DNA of 64,000 nt from contig NZ_PGES01000001.1 in the NCBI RefSeq assembly GCF_002797895.1, positions 5,642,001 through 5,706,000 of the forward strand, read 5' to 3'. How positions within the stretch are numbered: position 1 is the stretch's first letter; each line of letters starts with the position of its first letter. The position numbers were made by a program, and so were the translations under genes. This stretch comes from Janthinobacterium sp. 67 (GTDB lineage Bacteria > Pseudomonadota > Gammaproteobacteria > Burkholderiales > Burkholderiaceae_D). This document shows, piece after piece, positions 1-8,757 of this stretch. Under the pieces are notes generated by a model. It was given only the letters and a program-made list of their open reading frames with translations, did not search any database and had not been told where the DNA came from.

Positions 1-13
1 TTCAGGAGGGACA

Positions 14-760
14 ATGAAAGAAGTGATCTTGATTACGGGCAGCAGCCGCGGCATCGGCGCGGCGACGGCGCTGCTGGCGGCGCGCCAGGGCTATGCCGTG
101 TGCATCAACTATGTGCGCGACGCGCAGGCGGCCGACGCGCTGTGCGCGCGCATCGTGGCCGACGGGGGCGAGGCCATCGCCGTGCAGGCCGACGCCAGCG
201 ATGAAGCGGACGTGGCGCGCCTGTTTGCGGAAGTCGACGCGCGCCTGGGAAACTTGACGGCGCTGGTCAACAATGTGGGCGTGCTGGAGCAGAAATGCCG
301 GCTCGCCGACATGTCCGTGCAGCGCCTCGAACGCGTGCTGCGCACCAACGTGATCAGTTATTTCCTGTGCTGCCAGCAAGCCGTGCGGCGCATGTCGACG
401 GCCCATGGCGGGCAGGGCGGGCGCATCGTGAACGTGTCGTCGGCGGCGGCGCGCCTCGGCTCTCCGGACGAATACATCGATTACGCGGCTTCGAAAGGCG
501 CCGTCGATACCCTGACCCTGGGCCTGGCGAAGGAAGTGGCGGCCGAGGGCATCCGCGTCAATGGCGTGCGGCCCGGCATCATCTATACGGAGATCCACGC
601 GTCGGGCGGCGAACCGGGCAGGGTGGCGCGTCTGGCGCCCGGCGTGCCGATGCAGCGGGGCGGCCAGCCCGAAGAAATCGCCGATGCGATTTTGTACCTG
701 CTGGGACCGGGTGCCAGCTATGTCACGGGCAGCATCCTCGACGTGGCGGGCGGGCGCTGA
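14..760 (+). CDS. SDR family NAD(P)-dependent oxidoreductase
   Basis: This is a classical short-chain dehydrogenase/reductase of 248 residues, the normal length for the family. The N-terminal Rossmann motif is TGSSRGIG (residues 8-15). An NNVG motif follows near residue 90, then the catalytic Ser in NVSSAAA and the YAASK pair (Tyr-x-x-x-Lys) around residues 160-164. The C-terminal GSILDVAGGR segment is typical of glucose-1-dehydrogenase/FabG-like enzymes. A strong ribosome site (AGGAGGG at bases 4-10) precedes the ATG. The substrate cannot be read from the sequence. The gene ends about 115 bases before an unrelated secreted protein, so it may be the last gene of an operon that begins outside the window. 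Confidence 0.9.
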   Translation: MKEVILITGSSRGIGAATALLAARQGYAVCINYVRDAQAADALCARIVADGGEAIAVQADASDEADVARLFAEVDARLGNLTALVNNVGVLEQKCRLADMSVQRLERVLRTNVISYFLCCQQAVRRMSTAHGGQGGRIVNVSSAAARLGSPDEYIDYAASKGAVDTLTLGLAKEVAAEGIRVNGVRPGIIYTEIHASGGEPGRVARLAPGVPMQRGGQPEEIADAILYLLGPGASYVTGSILDVAGGR

Positions 761-874
761 TCTTCAACTGCTACAAGTAATTGATTCAAGCGCGGGACCA
801 ATTATCAAGCAGGACAAGCGAGTCCAGAATGGCGGGGTGTCATGTGCACGCCGATCAACCAACCTGGATTCATC

Positions 875-1423
875 ATGCCCGTATCTGCTTCCGCCTCCGT
901 TGTTGCCCCCGCCATCCTGGCCCTGTCGCTGCTGGCCGCCGTGCCAGCCCATGCGGCCATGGATTTGCCCATGCCGGCCCAGCTGTCCGGCGCCACCGCC
1001 ACGGATAAAACGGCGCTGGCCGCGCGCCGCTACGCCGCGTTCTGGCAAAGCGGCGACCCGGCCCTGGCGCGGCTGGCGCTGGCCGACGATTTCATCGACC
1101 GCAGTTTGCCCGCCGGCCGGCCGCAGGGACTGGCCGGCCCGCTGCAGGCGTCGCAAGTGTTCCATGCGGCCGTGCCGGATTTGAAGGTCGCCATCGAGGA
1201 GATGCTGGTGGCCGGCGACCGGGTCAGCCTGCGCCTGCATTTCACGGGCCGCTTCACTGGCGTCTTCCCCACGCCACAGGGCGAGCTGCGCGGCCAGGGG
1301 CAAGCCATCGATTTCCATGCGTTCGACCTGTACCGCGTGAATGGGCAGGGGCGCATCAGCGACAACTGGCACCTGGAAGACAATCTGACCCTGCTGCGCC
1401 AGCTGGGCGTGCTGGCGCCGTGA
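875..1423 (+). CDS. secreted NTF2/SnoaL-like protein (ester cyclase-like)
   Basis: A protein of 182 residues. I start it at the ATG at 875, because the following 24 residues form a clean signal peptide (MPVSAS, hydrophobic stretch, VPAHA cleavage site). An in-frame ATG at 842 would place 11 polar residues before it. The mature part has the size and pattern of a SnoaL/NTF2-like fold: RRYAAFWQSGD, a predicted helix, ADDFIDRSLPAG, then beta strands ending in DNWHLEDNLTLLRQLG. Proteins of this kind are often annotated as ester cyclase or nuclear transport factor 2 family, and many are non-catalytic. Export to the periplasm is the firmest prediction. Function is unknown. Confidence 0.75.
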   Translation: MPVSASASVVAPAILALSLLAAVPAHAAMDLPMPAQLSGATATDKTALAARRYAAFWQSGDPALARLALADDFIDRSLPAGRPQGLAGPLQASQVFHAAVPDLKVAIEEMLVAGDRVSLRLHFTGRFTGVFPTPQGELRGQGQAIDFHAFDLYRVNGQGRISDNWHLEDNLTLLRQLGVLAP

Positions 1424-1433
1424 TGGCGTCCCG

Positions 1434-2351
1434 CTAGGGCTGCGCCGGCAGCGAGGAAAACTGCTGCAGCAGGAAGTCGGCCAGCAGCGTGACGCGCGGC
1501 GGCTGGAAGCGGCTGCGCCGGTACAGCAGGTTCAGGGGCACGCTGTCGGCAAAATATTCGTCGAGCACCGTCTGCAAGCGCCCCGCGCGCAGGTCGTCGC
1601 CGATGTCGAGCAGCGATTTGTAGGCATAGCCATGGCCGGCCACGGCCCAGCGGCGGATGATTTCGCCGTCGTTGCTGTGCCAGTCCCCCTGCGGGCGCAA
1701 GCCGTGGCGCTTGCCGTTTTCGCGGTAGCGCCATTCCTGCGGCGCGCCGTCGCCGGCCGTGAGCACGAGGGTGGGCAGCGACGCCAGGTCGCGCGGCGCG
1801 GCCGGCACGCCGAGCCTGGCGGCCAGCGCGGGCGCCACGCACACGACGCGCCGGCCCGGGTGCAGCAGGCGCGCCACCATGTCGCTGTCGGGCAGCTCGC
1901 CGTAGCGGATGGCCAGGTCGACGTCGTCCTGCACCAGGTTGGCCGTGGCGTCCGTCAGGGTCAGCGCATGGCGCACCTGCGGGTGCAGCGCGGCAAAGCG
2001 GTCGAGCATGGGCAGCAGCAGCTGGCGGCCGATGTCGGACGGCGCCGAGATGCGCACCATGCCGCGCACGGCGTCGCCGCCCGCGTGCAAGCCGTCTTCG
2101 GCCTGCGCCAGCAAGTCGAGCGCCTGTTCGCTGTAGCGGCGGTAGTGCAGGCCTTCTTGCGTCAGGCGCAGCTGGCGCGTGGTGCGTTCGAACAGGGTGG
2201 CGCCCAGCGCCGTTTCCAGGCGCGCGATGGCGGCGCTGGCGGCGGCCGGCGACAGGCCGTGCTTGCGGCCGGCCGCGGAAAAACTGCCCAGCGCCGCGGC
2301 GTCGAGGAACAGCGCGATTTCCGCCAGGCGTCCGGCGCCGCCGCGGCTCAT
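1434..2351 (-). CDS. LysR-family transcriptional regulator
   Basis: A 305-residue LysR regulator. The N-terminal winged helix-turn-helix (residues about 8-67) contains FLDAAALGSFSAAGRKHGLS, then the LETALGATLFERTTR recognition-wing pattern. The rest is a periplasmic-binding-protein-like effector domain. The ATG at 2351 overlaps the stop of the HlyD-family pump gene by four bases, so the regulator is translationally coupled as the last gene of the efflux operon. LysR genes are more often divergent from their targets. The aaeXAB operon of E. coli is controlled by the LysR protein AaeR, so a role as sensor of the pump substrate is plausible. That is inference from neighbourhood. Confidence 0.88.
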   Translation of the reverse strand: MSRGGAGRLAEIALFLDAAALGSFSAAGRKHGLSPAAASAAIARLETALGATLFERTTRQLRLTQEGLHYRRYSEQALDLLAQAEDGLHAGGDAVRGMVRISAPSDIGRQLLLPMLDRFAALHPQVRHALTLTDATANLVQDDVDLAIRYGELPDSDMVARLLHPGRRVVCVAPALAARLGVPAAPRDLASLPTLVLTAGDGAPQEWRYRENGKRHGLRPQGDWHSNDGEIIRRWAVAGHGYAYKSLLDIGDDLRAGRLQTVLDEYFADSVPLNLLYRRSRFQPPRVTLLADFLLQQFSSLPAQP

Positions 2352-3244
2352 GCCGGGTGCGCGGCCGCTGGTTTCGGCGCCGGCGCCGAATGCGGCGTGA
2401 TCACCACGGTGCAGGTGGTGCCGGCCACCAGCAATTGTCCTTTCGGCTGCTCGTCGATGTGGATGCGCACGGGCACGCGCTGCGCCAGGCGCACCCAGTT
2501 GAAGGTGGGGTTGACGTCGGCCAGCAGTTCGCGGCCTGTGGCGGCGTCGCGGTCGGTGATGCCGCGCGCGATGCTTTCGATGTGGCCGTGCAGGGTGCCG
2601 CCGCTCATCAGATTCATTTCCGCCTTGTCGTCCTGCGCCAGCATGCCCAGCTTGGTCTCTTCGAAATAGCCGACGACGTAGTACGAGGCGCTGTCGATGA
2701 CGGCCAGCTTGGCCGCGCCGACGGCCGCGAAGTCGCCCTTGTGCACGTTCAGGTTCGTCACGTAGCCGCTGACGGGCGCGCGCACGGTGGTGCGCTCCAG
2801 GTTCAATTGGGCCAGCGCGCGGGCGGCCACGGCGGCCTGCACTTGCGAGGTGGCCGAGGTGGCGGCAAACGCCGCGCTTTCGCGGCTTTCCGTCGAGATG
2901 ATGCTGGCGTCCAGGCCTGCGCGGCGCTGGGCTTCCTTGCCGCGGCGGCCTTGCTCCGTCCTTTGCGCGGCCAGCACGGCGTCGGCCTGCGCCAGCGCGC
3001 TCGCGTAGCGTTCCTTGTCGACGACGAACAGCACGTCGCCCTTTTGCACGACCTGGTTGTCGCGTACCAGCACGTCCGTGACGGTGCCGGCCACGTCGGC
3101 GCTGATGTTGACGATGTCGGCCTTGATGCGGCCGTCGCGCGTCCACGGCGACTCCATGTAGCGGTCCCAGACGGTCTTGCCTATCCACAGGGCGGCTGCC
3201 AATAGCAGCACGGTGATTGCATAGCGGGTCAGTTTGCTTACCAT
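2348..3244 (-). CDS. HlyD-family periplasmic adaptor, AaeA-like efflux subunit
   Basis: A 298-residue membrane-fusion protein. Start chosen at ATG 3244, which has AAGGAAAGG upstream; a longer reading to 3358 adds a non-hydrophobic tail. One transmembrane helix (about residues 8-24, TVLLLAAALWIGKTV) is followed by the conserved TRDGRIKADIVNISADVAG segment that opens the first lipoyl half. A short alpha-hairpin follows, then TTVRAPVSGYVTNLNVHKGD, the second lipoyl half, and a beta-barrel domain. This matches the EmrA/AaeA class. It sits between the DUF1656 and LysR genes. With the FUSC pump and outer-membrane factor it would form a tripartite exporter, probably for aromatic carboxylic acids or other organic acids by analogy with AaeAB. 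Confidence 0.88.
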   Translation of the reverse strand: MVSKLTRYAITVLLLAAALWIGKTVWDRYMESPWTRDGRIKADIVNISADVAGTVTDVLVRDNQVVQKGDVLFVVDKERYASALAQADAVLAAQRTEQGRRGKEAQRRAGLDASIISTESRESAAFAATSATSQVQAAVAARALAQLNLERTTVRAPVSGYVTNLNVHKGDFAAVGAAKLAVIDSASYYVVGYFEETKLGMLAQDDKAEMNLMSGGTLHGHIESIARGITDRDAATGRELLADVNPTFNWVRLAQRVPVRIHIDEQPKGQLLVAGTTCTVVITPHSAPAPKPAAAHPA

Positions 3245-3282
3245 GTCGGCAGCCTTTCCTTGATCGGGTTGAACGGTTTTTT

Positions 3283-3483
3283 TTATTTGTAAAGCGATAG
3301 CGCCAGCGCGCCGAAAATGGCGATGAAGATGCACAGCCGCGCCAGCGACGGATGCCACACCATGCGGTACACGCCCAGCCAGCCCAGCACGCGGTCGAGC
3401 AGGGTTTGCAGGGCTATGCTGAGGAGGAACAGGGGCAGCAGGGTAGGAATCAGAATTCCGAACAGGGCGAATTCACGCGGCAT
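3283..3483 (-). CDS. DUF1656 small membrane protein, AaeX-like
   Basis: A 66-residue protein with two predicted transmembrane helices (ILIPTLLPLFLLSIALQTLL and LCIFIAIFGALALSLY) and the MPREFALFGI opening typical of the DUF1656 family. These proteins almost always sit between a FUSC-type pump and a HlyD adaptor, as AaeX does in the aaeXAB operon. The gene overlaps the end of the FUSC gene by 11 bases and has GGAGACC upstream of its ATG. The biochemical role of the family is not established; it may be an assembly or accessory subunit of the pump. Confidence 0.88.
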   Translation of the reverse strand: MPREFALFGILIPTLLPLFLLSIALQTLLDRVLGWLGVYRMVWHPSLARLCIFIAIFGALALSLYK

Positions 3484-5617
3484 GGTGGTCTCCGGCGCCA
3501 GGCGCCATATGGTCGAGTAATGAGGTGTAGATCGAGTGCAGGTCGGCCAGCGCCGTGTGCAGGCGCATGCCCCGTTCCGGCGCCGTACCGGCTTCGGCCT
3601 GCGCCGCGCGCACGACGGCGCCCGCCTGCAGGGTGGCCGCCAGCGCCGCCTGCAGTTGCGCGTCGCCGCGCGTGCGCAGCCAGGCGGCGATGTGGTCCAC
3701 GCACTGCTGCAGCGCGTGGCGCGTGGCGCCTGGCCTGGCGGTCGCGATCAGTTCGCGCAGTTCGATCACGGAATGGCCGATTTCCAGCAGGGTCAAGGCC
3801 TGGCGCACGACGGCGCGCGTCGCTTCGCCCGGCGCCGGGCCGGCCGCCGCGTTGAGCTGGCTGAGCAGGTCGCGCACGCGGTTGTCGAAGCGGTGTTTGA
3901 CACGGCGCGCCGGGGCCGTGCACGCATGCAGCGCTTCGCGCCACAGGGCCCGGCCGATATGGTCCTTGTGGCCCATCGTGTGCTCGGGCAGCAGCACGGC
4001 AAACACGAGGGCGGCCAGCATCAGGCCCACGATCAGGGCCATGCCCGTGTTCAAAAAGGCTGCACCGTCGACGTGCATCACATTCGTCGGCGCCATCTGC
4101 GTGATGAAGGTCGACACGCCCAGGCCCACGCCCAGCTTGGCGGGATTCGTCATCAGGTACAGGCCGACGGCGAGGAACGGCGCAAAACTGAGCACCAGCA
4201 TGGGGAAGCCGTCGCCGTGCACCAGCACGAAATACACGCAGACGAGCGACAGCGGCATGGCGATGAGGAAGCCCGCCAGCACCTGGCGGATCATCATGAT
4301 GGGACGCGGCGAGGACGAGGCCAGCGCGCAGAACACGGCCGCCATTAGCATCGCCGTGCTGGCGTAGGGCCAGGCGAGGAAGTAGGCGCCCAGCGCCAGC
4401 AAGGCCAGGCTGATGCCGGCGCGCGCGCCGCTGGCGAGCACCAGCGCGGGCGGCGTCTTCGGCGCATACGCCTGCGGCGTGCTCACTTCCAGCGGCGTGT
4501 CGTGCACGAGGCTGAAATACACTTCGTGAAAGCGGCTCATGTCGCGCGCGAAGCGTTCGAGCAGTTCGCACACGGTGTCGAAATCGATGCGCTGCGCATG
4601 CGCGACGTGGGTGCTGTCGATGTCCGCGCGGGCCTGGCCCAGCGCCGTTTGCAAATGCCGCTGCATGGTGTCGAGCGAGTCTTGCGAGGGCGTCGTTTGC
4701 AGCGCTTCGGCGACGATGGCGTACAACGGCGCGCAGGCCTGCATGACCTGGGTTTCGCCATCGCGCTGCAGGCGGTCGAACAGGCGGTGGAAGGTATAGA
4801 AGGTGGTCAGCGCCGTCATGAAGGTGGCGTTGAAGGCGTGCAGCTTGCGGTTTTGTGCGCGCACGTGACTGACCTTGCTGGTGACTTCGAACAGGGCGGC
4901 CGAGCGGCCCAGTTCCAGCGCCGCCACGTCGGCGGCAAACTGCAAATGCGTCAGTTCCACCTGGGCCGGCGTGAGCTTTTGCTGCAGCACGTCCTGGCAA
5001 AAAGTAAGGAATTTGCCGTAGCGGGCCTGCACCGTGCGCATCACCTGCGTGCCCTGGTGGCGCGGCAGCAGCACGCTGGAGACGGCGGCCGAGCAGATGA
5101 TGCCCAGGCTCACTTCAGCCACGCGCGTGACGGCCAGCGAGAAGACCTGCATCGGCTGCTCGATGGCGGGCAGCACGATCATGCAAGCCGTGTAGCCGGC
5201 CAGCACGTACACATACGACTGGGCGTTGCGGTGCAGGGCCGAGCCGCTCGTGCACAAGCCCACCCACAGGGCCAGGCCGGCGAACAGCAGCACGGGCTGC
5301 TGCGGGAACAGGCCGATCAGGGTCAGTGCGGCCGTGCAGCCGAGCAGGGTGCCGCACAGGCGGTAAAAGCTTTTTTCCAGCACCATGCCGCTGCTGGGCA
5401 GGGCCAGGATGATGGTGGTGGTCATCGCCGTGCTGGGCGAATCGAGGCCCAGGCGGTAGGCCAGCCACAGGGCGCAGAATGCGGCGATGAGGGTCTTGCC
5501 GACGTAGATCCAGCGTTCGCCTTCCGTCGCGCGCCAGTCCTGCAGCGCCAGCGCCAGCCAGCGGGCCGCCCGGGTCAGGGGGCCGTCTATAGGTGTTGTT
5601 GCTGTGGCTGGCGTCAT
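3473..5617 (-). CDS. FUSC-family inner membrane efflux pump, AaeB-like
   Basis: A 714-residue fusaric-acid-resistance/AaeB family transporter, close to the usual 650-720 residues. Two blocks of about five or six transmembrane helices are visible, near residues 38-180 (LIAAFCALWLAYRLGLD, TTTIILALPSSGMVLEKS) and 390-530. They are separated by a long soluble helical region. A second cytosolic region forms the C-terminus. The arrangement of two membrane and two soluble halves is characteristic of the family. The gene starts 10 bases after the MarR stop and overlaps the DUF1656 gene. It is the energised core of the pump. The substrate is not readable; aromatic acids are the known substrates of the best-studied member. 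Confidence 0.9.
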   Translation of the reverse strand: MTPATATTPIDGPLTRAARWLALALQDWRATEGERWIYVGKTLIAAFCALWLAYRLGLDSPSTAMTTTIILALPSSGMVLEKSFYRLCGTLLGCTAALTLIGLFPQQPVLLFAGLALWVGLCTSGSALHRNAQSYVYVLAGYTACMIVLPAIEQPMQVFSLAVTRVAEVSLGIICSAAVSSVLLPRHQGTQVMRTVQARYGKFLTFCQDVLQQKLTPAQVELTHLQFAADVAALELGRSAALFEVTSKVSHVRAQNRKLHAFNATFMTALTTFYTFHRLFDRLQRDGETQVMQACAPLYAIVAEALQTTPSQDSLDTMQRHLQTALGQARADIDSTHVAHAQRIDFDTVCELLERFARDMSRFHEVYFSLVHDTPLEVSTPQAYAPKTPPALVLASGARAGISLALLALGAYFLAWPYASTAMLMAAVFCALASSSPRPIMMIRQVLAGFLIAMPLSLVCVYFVLVHGDGFPMLVLSFAPFLAVGLYLMTNPAKLGVGLGVSTFITQMAPTNVMHVDGAAFLNTGMALIVGLMLAALVFAVLLPEHTMGHKDHIGRALWREALHACTAPARRVKHRFDNRVRDLLSQLNAAAGPAPGEATRAVVRQALTLLEIGHSVIELRELIATARPGATRHALQQCVDHIAAWLRTRGDAQLQAALAATLQAGAVVRAAQAEAGTAPERGMRLHTALADLHSIYTSLLDHMAPGAGDHHAA

Positions 5618-5627
5618 CGATAGGCTA

Positions 5628-6134
5628 TCAGTTCTGGTTGTTGAGATTGTTCAGGTTGCGCAGCTGGCGCATGTACAGCTTGTCGAGCACTTGCAGCTCT
5701 TCTTCCGTGAACCCTTCGTACAGGGCCGACGTTTCCTGGTACACGTCGGGCAGCGCCGTCTCGATCAGCGCGCGGCCCTTGTCGGTCAGCGAGATCATCA
5801 CGGAGCGGCGGTCGCCGGGACGCGTGCCCCGATGGATCAGGCCGCGCGTTTCCAGGTCGTTGCACACGCGCGTCAGGTTGGCCGGCTTTTCATGGCAGGC
5901 CATGCCCAGGGTGCAGGCGTTCGAAGTTTCGTCTTCCGTGCCGTACAGCACGGCCAGCACCATGTAGCTGGCATCGACCAGATCGTGCTTTTTCAGCGCG
6001 GCATTGGTCAGGTCCTTCATGCCTTTTTGAATGTGGTACGTCATGCGCAGCAAACGCATCAGTTCCATGGGGAAGCCTGGCATGCGCGTGCGGATGTTTT
6101 TCAGCCGCTTGGAGGTGGCGTCAAAAGCGGTCAT
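5628..6134 (-). CDS. MarR-family transcriptional regulator
   Basis: A winged-helix MarR regulator of 168 residues from the ATG at 6134, which has AAGGA about seven bases upstream. An ATG at 6149 lacks such a site. The DNA-binding region includes CHEKPANLTRVCNDLETRGLI and the wing RGTRPGDRRSVMISLTDKG, the hallmark of the family. It lies inside the efflux operon, between the outer-membrane factor and the pump core, 10 bases from the pump. This supports autoregulation and derepression by the exported compound. The operon therefore carries two regulators, MarR and LysR. A likely operator region is 7621-7742 upstream of the first gene, where ACTGAGT occurs twice (7705-7711 and 7716-7722). Confidence 0.9.
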   Translation of the reverse strand: MTAFDATSKRLKNIRTRMPGFPMELMRLLRMTYHIQKGMKDLTNAALKKHDLVDASYMVLAVLYGTEDETSNACTLGMACHEKPANLTRVCNDLETRGLIHRGTRPGDRRSVMISLTDKGRALIETALPDVYQETSALYEGFTEEELQVLDKLYMRQLRNLNNLNNQN

Positions 6135-6207
6135 GTCATATTCCTTCATGTGTGAATAAAGTGCCGATTGTATCTTGTTGGGCTAGGGCAATGCCAGGAT
6201 TGCAAGC

Positions 6208-7620
6208 TCAGATGCCGCCTCCTAGCGCATTCATCAAGGAAACGTACAGATCGAGCTCGCGCGCCCCATTTTGCGCCTGCTGCTGTTCTTCCGCCAGCAG
6301 CGCCACTTGCGTGTTGAGCATGGCGATGGCGTCGCTCATGCCCGCCTTGTAGGCCTTCTCCGCCAGGTCGCGCGCGCGCTGCGCCGTGGCCAGCGCCTGC
6401 GCGGTCAGCTGGTGCTGCTTGGCAAGCGATTGCGCGCGGGTGACGGCGTTGGCCACGTCCGACATGGCGTTGATGACGGTGGCGTTGTACTGCTCCACGG
6501 CGCCGTCGTACACGGCCGTCTGGCTGCCCAGCTGGGCGCGCAGGCGGGCGCCGGCGAAGATCGGCAGGCTCAGCGCGGGCGAAACGCCGCGGATGTCCGA
6601 GTTGGCGTCGAGAAAATGGCTGAAGCCGAAGGCCTGGAAGCCGGCGAAGGCCACCAGGTTGACGTTCGGGTAGAACTCGGCCTTGGCGGCGTCGATGCGC
6701 CGCGCCGCCGCTTCGACTCTCCAGCGCTGGGCGGCGATGTCGGGACGGCGGCCGATCAGGTCGGCCGGCAGGGCGGCGGGGATGGCCAGCGGCTGGTCCA
6801 GGCGCAGCACGGGGCGCGTGAGCGCCGCGCCGGCCGCCGGACCCTTGCCCGCCAGCGCCGCCAGCTGGTTGCGCAGCAGTGACAGCGATTCGGCCGACTG
6901 TTCCAGCTGGCGGCGTCCGGCCGGCAAGGTGGTTTCGATCTGCGCCACGTCGATGTCCGTGCCGATGCCGGCTTGCTTGCGCTGACGCGTGATGTCGAGG
7001 ATGCGGGCGCGCTGCGCCAGGCTGCGTTCGATCACGTCCTGCAGCTGGAATTCATACGACAGCTGGATGTAGGTGCGCACCAGCGCCGTTTCCAGGGCCA
7101 GGCGGGCCATCTGCGATTCGGCCGAGGCCATCTGCACGTCGCCCAGCGCGGCGGACAGGGCGGCGCGGTTGCGGCCCCACAGGTCCAGGTCGTAGGAGGC
7201 CGTGACGGTGGCCTGGTTGCGCCACGCGTAGTTGCCGGCCAGCGGCGCCGGCGTGCTGCCGTGCTGCGAATACAGTTCGCGGTTGATGGAAACGGCCGCG
7301 TCGGCCTGCGGACGGGTCTTGTCCTCGGCAGCGCCGGCCAGCGCCTCGGCCTGGCGCACGCGCGCCTGGGCGCCGCGCAGGGTGGGGCTGTCGGCCAGGA
7401 CCTGGTCCATCAAACGGTTCAATTGGGGGTCGTGCAAGTCTTGCCACCATTGCGTGCGCGGCCATTGGATGGCGACGCTGGCGGCGGCATCCATGGCTTG
7501 GCTCGCCTGCAGCTTGTTGGCGTCGAGCATGGCCGATTGCGGCGCGATATGGCCCATGTCGGCGCACGCGCTCAAGGCAAGGATCAGGCTGGCGGCAAGC
7601 AAGCGGCGGTGCAGGGACAT
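6208..7620 (-). CDS. outer membrane factor lipoprotein, NodT/OprM type
   Basis: A 470-residue TolC-like channel lipoprotein. The signal peptide ends in the lipobox L-S-A-C with the acylated cysteine at residue 19. Two outer-membrane-factor repeats follow, each with the typical long amphipathic helices (for example LNRLMDQVLADSPTLRGAQA near residue 66), and the LIGRRPDIAAQRWRVEAA motif marks the second repeat. The gene is first in the minus-strand efflux operon, preceded by CGGAGTCC. It would supply the outer-membrane duct for the FUSC-HlyD pump encoded downstream. The order (channel, MarR, pump, DUF1656, adaptor, LysR) is compact and consistent with one transcript from a promoter between 7620 and 7743. 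Confidence 0.93.
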   Translation of the reverse strand: MSLHRRLLAASLILALSACADMGHIAPQSAMLDANKLQASQAMDAAASVAIQWPRTQWWQDLHDPQLNRLMDQVLADSPTLRGAQARVRQAEALAGAAEDKTRPQADAAVSINRELYSQHGSTPAPLAGNYAWRNQATVTASYDLDLWGRNRAALSAALGDVQMASAESQMARLALETALVRTYIQLSYEFQLQDVIERSLAQRARILDITRQRKQAGIGTDIDVAQIETTLPAGRRQLEQSAESLSLLRNQLAALAGKGPAAGAALTRPVLRLDQPLAIPAALPADLIGRRPDIAAQRWRVEAAARRIDAAKAEFYPNVNLVAFAGFQAFGFSHFLDANSDIRGVSPALSLPIFAGARLRAQLGSQTAVYDGAVEQYNATVINAMSDVANAVTRAQSLAKQHQLTAQALATAQRARDLAEKAYKAGMSDAIAMLNTQVALLAEEQQQAQNGARELDLYVSLMNALGGGI

Positions 7621-7742
7621 GCAGGACTCCGGAAGGTGGTGTTGGGGCGATGCTGACAGCTCGCCGCGGTGAGCGCCGGGAGTGGCCCGGGGTGCTGCGC
7701 CGCAACTGAGTTGTTACTGAGTGAAACCGGCTGACGGGTTTC

Positions 7743-8060
7743 TTATTGCACGACGTGTTTTGCCGTTTGCGCGACGTCAAAATCCGCTTCCGTTTGCGGG
7801 ATCAGACCAGCCTTGCGGGCGGCGTAGAACTCGGCCATGACTTGTTCGCGCGTCACCTGGCTGGCGGCGGTGGCCGGCGTTTTCGGGTAGTCGACTTCGC
7901 TCGTGGCGATTTCGCCGGCGTTGCGGGCACGGATGTATTCGGCCGTGACGTCAGCGCGCGTGAGTTGCTGGCTGGCAGCCGCAGGCGCGGCGCTTTGGGC
8001 GAAAGCCGAGGTGGCGGTGGTGATGGCAAACAATGCTGCGATCAGTGATTTGGCTTGCAT
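7743..8060 (-). CDS. DUF4148 secreted protein
   Basis: A 105-residue secreted protein. I start it at ATG 8060, where a textbook signal peptide begins (MQAKSLIAALFAITTATSAFA); the longer reading to 8261 has no such start. The mature part holds two copies of a short pattern, LTRADVTAEYIRARNAGEI and VTREQVMAEFYAARKAGLI, which defines the DUF4148 family. That family is abundant in Burkholderiales, usually in many paralogues, and its role is unknown. The gene stands alone, transcribed toward the efflux operon. A GAAACC/GGTTTC hairpin lies just past its stop (about 7724-7742) and could end transcription, though no T-run follows on this strand. Confidence 0.85.
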   Translation of the reverse strand: MQAKSLIAALFAITTATSAFAQSAAPAAASQQLTRADVTAEYIRARNAGEIATSEVDYPKTPATAASQVTREQVMAEFYAARKAGLIPQTEADFDVAQTAKHVVQ

Positions 8061-8346
8061 GATAAGACTCCAAGATGTGCATGATGGCTGGGTGGATGGG
8101 CCGGCTCGCCACGTACCGGTCGGTTCGGCGGCATGGCGCTGGTGGGCGCCGTGCCGCCGATGAAGCAGTTTCTGGATGAGAAGATGCTTACTTGAATTAA
8201 CTATAGCAATGAATAGTACATTTGTGAAGTAATTTTTGAAAATATTTGTGCGTCGCCGCATTTTCCCTGCGGAAAATGCCGTGCAGGCGTGCGCCGCTGG
8301 CCGGGCCAGGGGAGTAAGCTGGTTTTTTTATCAAGGGGAGTCAGCC

Positions 8347-8649
8347 ATGAGCGGCAGCACACTCGATCCGGACAATTTGCCCGTCACGCCCGACCGCGTC
8401 CTGGGCAGCGGCCATGGCAAGGGCGCACTGGGGCCCAGCGACAGCTCCGACAGCGGCAGCGACATGCAGGGCGTGCCTGGCCAGGATGCGGAAGAGCTCG
8501 ATAACGACAGCGATGCGGCCGGCACGGGCGAGCGGGCCGGCGTGGAACCCCACAACGCGTCGCCCGATGGCGGCGACATCGACGTCGATCATGTGGAGCG
8601 CCTGGCACCGGTGCCGCCGGCGCAGGGTGGTGGTGAATTGCCCCCATGA
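8347..8649 (+). CDS. acidic low-complexity conserved hypothetical protein
   Basis: A 100-residue protein starting at ATG 8347 with AAGGGGAG upstream. It has no hydrophobic segment and is rich in Ser, Asp, Gly and Glu, so it is probably disordered. The recurring pieces LGPSDSSDSGSD and SDAAGTGERAGVEP resemble a small protein family found in beta- and gammaproteobacteria and often labelled, without experimental basis that I know of, as a chemotaxis protein. I would not transfer that name. It is transcribed away from the DUF4148 gene, and the roughly 285 bases between them carry AT-rich DNA (8190-8270) suitable for two promoters. Confidence 0.7.
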   Translation: MSGSTLDPDNLPVTPDRVLGSGHGKGALGPSDSSDSGSDMQGVPGQDAEELDNDSDAAGTGERAGVEPHNASPDGGDIDVDHVERLAPVPPAQGGGELPP

Positions 8650-8757
8650 ATTACCGCCTGTCCTGCGCCATCAGCGTAAAATGTGGTCAAGGCGGCGTGC
8701 GCGCCGCGATGGCCAGCCGGCCGGCACAGGATAGGATGTCAGAGGATGCAAACGCAG

